In this document: piece after piece, positions 62,301 through 64,000 of the stretch
Layout: the number at the start of each line of letters is the position of its first letter
Numbering within the stretch: the stretch's first letter is position 1
Assembly (NCBI GenBank): GCA_025559845.1
Contig: CP048469.1
Span: 1,178,001 to 1,242,000, forward strand
Length of the DNA: 64,000 nucleotides
Reading direction: 5' to 3'
Origin: Agrobacterium tumefaciens
GTDB taxonomy: Bacteria > Pseudomonadota > Alphaproteobacteria > Rhizobiales > Rhizobiaceae
Translations under genes and position numbers: made by a program
The notes under the pieces: model-generated
Told to the model about the DNA's origin: nothing
Databases searched by the model: none
The model's input: the letters and a program-made list of their open reading frames with translations, nothing else

Positions 62301-64000
62301 TGATCTGTGCCTGCTGCTGTGCCATCGCTGATCTGTCCCTTGAGCGCGACCGCCAATTTATCGAGCCTGGCCTCCAAGCCCTCGATGGCGGACGTATCAT
62401 ACTTGTTGTTGCTGGAAATGTCGATAATCCCGGCCTTATCAGCCACGATTGCAGCCGTGTTGCGATAGGCCTCATTGCCCATCTCAGCCGTGATCTCGCC
62501 CCGCTCGACGAGAGGACGCAGAAACGCGTCGATATCCTCGAGCGCAGATGCCAACTCGTTCTTCCAAGCCCTCACCACGCCGTTGTGGTCGGTAGACGCC
62601 TGCACGAAGACATCGGCCTCTGGCGTCAGTGCGGCTCGCATCTGCATGCCGTCCTTGCCGAATGCCCATACAGAGTGGAGACCAGGTAGTGCGAGCATCG
62701 TGAGATCAGCGACACTCAGAGGGCCGCTCGATGGGTGGTTATGGAATACGACAATGCGACGGTCCGGGTTCATCAACGCGCCCAGCAGGGTGTTATTGAT
62801 GCCGGTTGCGGCCTTTTTCTTCGCGGTACCGAACTCGACAATGCTGCCGTCGTCATCTACGGCCATGAGGTATTCGTGGCCGTTCTTCCCAAACCGGGCA
62901 ATGGTGTCCTTCGCCCACTTGAAGATCGCGGTACCGGAAGGCGCGCTTGGCAGGCCAACGGTCAACAGGTCGTTCGCGCTGCCGGTCTCAACGGGGTCAG
63001 GACGCTTGTTTGCGATCGGAGCGTCGTATTCCCCGCTCTCAACCGTTTTCGCTGCGGTGGCGCTCTTGGGCTGGGGCTTGAGAGCATCCAGCAGTCGACG
63101 GTGGCGTTCCGACGTCTCCGCGAGATCCTGCGTACCGATCCATGCGCCGATCTGCTTCTCGAGCGCGGGTGTCTGGGTACCAATCTCAGCGATACGCGCC
63201 TTGTCGAGATCTGGCTGGTTGGCGATACGCTTCACAGTGTTGGCGATGCGGGTTGCCAGACCTGCAGCATCGACGTCGGACGCATCATCGACCGGGACAT
63301 GGTATTCCTTGCCGCCATTGATGGTGACGTTGAATGCCCTGCCGTAACCCATCGGTTCGATGCCGATCTTGAAACCGGCATACTCGCCGATCTCGCGCAC
63401 ACCTTCCTTGTCGATCAGCTCCTTGCGCATCGCCGAGACGATGGCCGCGCCGAATTCCTTGCGCTTGTCGAACGCCTCGCCGTTGATGGTACCGGCGAAT
63501 TCCGCCGGCGCATTGCTGGCAAGCTCGGCGTCGGCCTGAACCGCTGCCATACCGGAACGAAGCTTTCCTGCTTCCTCCTCGAGCGAACGGATCTTGCCCT
63601 TGATGCGGTGCTGCTCTCTGTCATGCTCGACGGACTGGCCCTCGAGCTGGCGAAGCTTCCGGCGGGTGTCCATCTCCTCGAGGATCAGCGGATTACCGGA
63701 CGCTGCCGCCTTCATCTCAGCGGCGTTTGCGGCCTCACCGGCGATATCCTCGATCTCGCGGGCTTTCATATCACCCTTGCGCATCTGCTGGATAAAGCGG
63801 GCCTTGGCCTCGATTGTCTGCCACTGACGCGCATCCAGCGTGTTCTTGGTGGCATACCGAAGGATCTCGATCTCGAAACCTTCCGGATCGGCGGCATACA
63901 GCTCGTTGCCCTGGCGGATGCCCCGCCCGTCGCGCTGCTCGAGGTCAGACGGGCGCCACGGTGCGTCGAGGTGATGCAGCGCCACCAGTCTGTTCTGAAC
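59363..64000 (-). CDS. Giant phage polyvalent protein (3' partial view; N-terminus outside the window)
   Basis: At least 1545 codons; the frame runs off the right edge. The visible start (LHHLDAPWRPSDLEQRDGRGIRQGN) is the end of an SNF2-type helicase C domain (motif VI). Next come a coiled-coil region, a JAB/RadC-like metalloprotease domain with HNHPSSGPLSVADL (near residue 413), and a long helical region. The C-terminal end has a hydrophobic segment (about 1250-1282) and looks LPD38-like. Such polyvalent proteins are injected with the phage DNA and fight host defences or alter host proteins. It is opposite in direction to the structural operon. Confidence 0.85.
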   Translation of the reverse strand, partial: VQNRLVALHHLDAPWRPSDLEQRDGRGIRQGNELYAADPEGFEIEILRYATKNTLDARQWQTIEAKARFIQQMRKGDMKAREIEDIAGEAANAAEMKAAASGNPLILEEMDTRRKLRQLEGQSVEHDREQHRIKGKIRSLEEEAGKLRSGMAAVQADAELASNAPAEFAGTINGEAFDKRKEFGAAIVSAMRKELIDKEGVREIGEYAGFKIGIEPMGYGRAFNVTINGGKEYHVPVDDASDVDAAGLATRIANTVKRIANQPDLDKARIAEIGTQTPALEKQIGAWIGTQDLAETSERHRRLLDALKPQPKSATAAKTVESGEYDAPIANKRPDPVETGSANDLLTVGLPSAPSGTAIFKWAKDTIARFGKNGHEYLMAVDDDGSIVEFGTAKKKAATGINNTLLGALMNPDRRIVVFHNHPSSGPLSVADLTMLALPGLHSVWAFGKDGMQMRAALTPEADVFVQASTDHNGVVRAWKNELASALEDIDAFLRPLVERGEITAEMGNEAYRNTAAIVADKAGIIDISSNNKYDTSAIEGLEARLDKLAVALKGQISDGTAAGTDQRVSRRSPRDVRHVAEVEGLARLGEPVVAPRSGPAGLSETSTPNYQRKERRPEQQPGRAQRVTQSRVVEELRGKLIDIQPTLLKTIPLNYFNELARSNMTAVADYLRVKRLMDAFRGTKHAEADAIAQDWLKYTRLGFAGKDKAKAQELADLMHDATIAGVDPSRTDEETRAIAGYEHLRRRYVAMPPKGRALFNEVRDAYLAQAEELDDILLDNVRKAQEIAQRNAEDRYKRTLQKIKDVGMTGLDRKKAEEDAASSYKTETTKSNWAAKARLTRMRVAFEASRVQPPYFPLGRFGRYFVTVRNIDGAVLSFSKHESVAERDRMARELRNEYPAGKVEVGVMEAGSDLRKAMDPRIVAEIEEILGGANVNSDVMDQIWQRYLESMPDLSTRKRFIHRKGTSGYSKDALRVFSSHMFHAAHQMARLKYGLELQELVNQTVDQAKEADDQTRAMTLANELSNRHNWVMNPTGSKVAQTMTSTAFVWYLAASPAAALVNMTQTVMLGLPVLAAKFGGFKNAAAAIGKASADSFAGRGTVVSERLSRDEKNAMAAFYESGLIDRTQSHDLAGVGETGVEYTPLRAKVMEKISWAFHRAEVWNREVTALAAYRMAREAGQNMSDAIDTAHDLTWKTHFDYSNSSRPALLQNDFAKVALVFRQHNINMLYRVIRDIHQSVKGETPQARREARYQLAGVLGMMTAMAGVTGTMGFSVAMMLAGALFGDDDDPMAFEDKFKADVVDVLGPELGGILLNGAPGHYLGIDLSSRIGMPDLWFRSPSRELQGKDEYQYWLSQSLGATVSLGEQLYTGFKVMTGDGDIARGIEMMAPKAVRDLMKAYRYSQDGLATIGKDQILEKDQIDATDIVAQALGFSPAKIAETWERNSALKNAEVRVKQKRQRLINKWAMATMAGDKETAGEALDGIKAFNSVKVHAGFPITQETLKRSIKTRATNAAKREDGVLIGNKALGSALRDRLADPIYR

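Noticed and set aside
1..64000. CRISPR arrays and rRNA genes
   Set aside because: No regularly spaced repeats or rRNA-like stretches were seen anywhere in the window.

Overview
The window looks like a chromosome segment of an Agrobacterium/Rhizobium-type alphaproteobacterium. The evidence is the GC-rich coding sequence, the many short ATGA gene overlaps, the rhizobial gene families (ATP12 chaperone, DUF1345, PL7 alginate lyase, GTA-type 3TM holin) and the tightly packed tmk-holB-metG-tatD-MBL cluster. No rRNA, tRNA or CRISPR array is visible.

Layout. 1-8.8 kb: the end of a YcnI/PCuAC copper chaperone, a fluoride channel, a pseudouridine synthase-HAD-ATP12 run, S-formylglutathione hydrolase with a DUF1345 protein, and a ChrA-type chromate transporter. 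9.4-12 kb: a large autotransporter. 12.3-21.8 kb: acetyltransferases, a MarR regulator divergent from a second-type surE, a TRIC-like channel, an FtsI-like PBP, a LysR regulator, a tandem glycine riboswitch with only a 63-codon ORF behind it, an L,D-transpeptidase and an alginate lyase. 22-23.1 kb: an IS30-family insertion sequence. 23.2-30.3 kb: a P-loop kinase-like protein, a TerC/CBS/CorC protein, a bufABCD copper-binding RiPP (bufferin) operon, and a ClC channel. 30.3-43.6 kb: the tmk-holB-metG-tatD-MBL cluster (minus strand), a D,D-carboxypeptidase paralog, RlpA, a possible small RNA, an SDR/LysR pair, a hydrolase-DUF2239 pair and an aldehyde dehydrogenase.

43.8-64 kb is accessory DNA. 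It opens with an AT-richer two-gene module, a HipA-like kinase overlapping a HIRAN-domain protein. A prophage follows: an AlpA-like regulator and a lysis cassette (holin, 3TM holin, GH108 endolysin) on the minus strand, then a plus-strand structural operon that starts with an N4-gp56-type major capsid protein and runs through tail and internal virion proteins. A giant polyvalent protein (helicase C-terminal part, JAB peptidase, LPD38-like end) runs in from beyond the right edge on the minus strand. No integrase, terminase or portal is in the window, so the prophage probably continues past 64 kb.

The most notable observations are: (1) a perfect 12-bp sequence repeated three times in the prophage, each copy oriented toward a gene and 24-30 nt from its start codon, which looks like a phage-specific promoter or operator set; (2) the overlapping HipA-like kinase/HIRAN gene pair at the prophage edge, a candidate toxin or defence module; (3) the complete bufferin operon with a hairpin between precursor and enzyme genes; (4) the tandem glycine riboswitch that feeds a tiny ORF instead of gcv genes; (5) a D,D-carboxypeptidase paralog that has lost two of its three active-site motifs.
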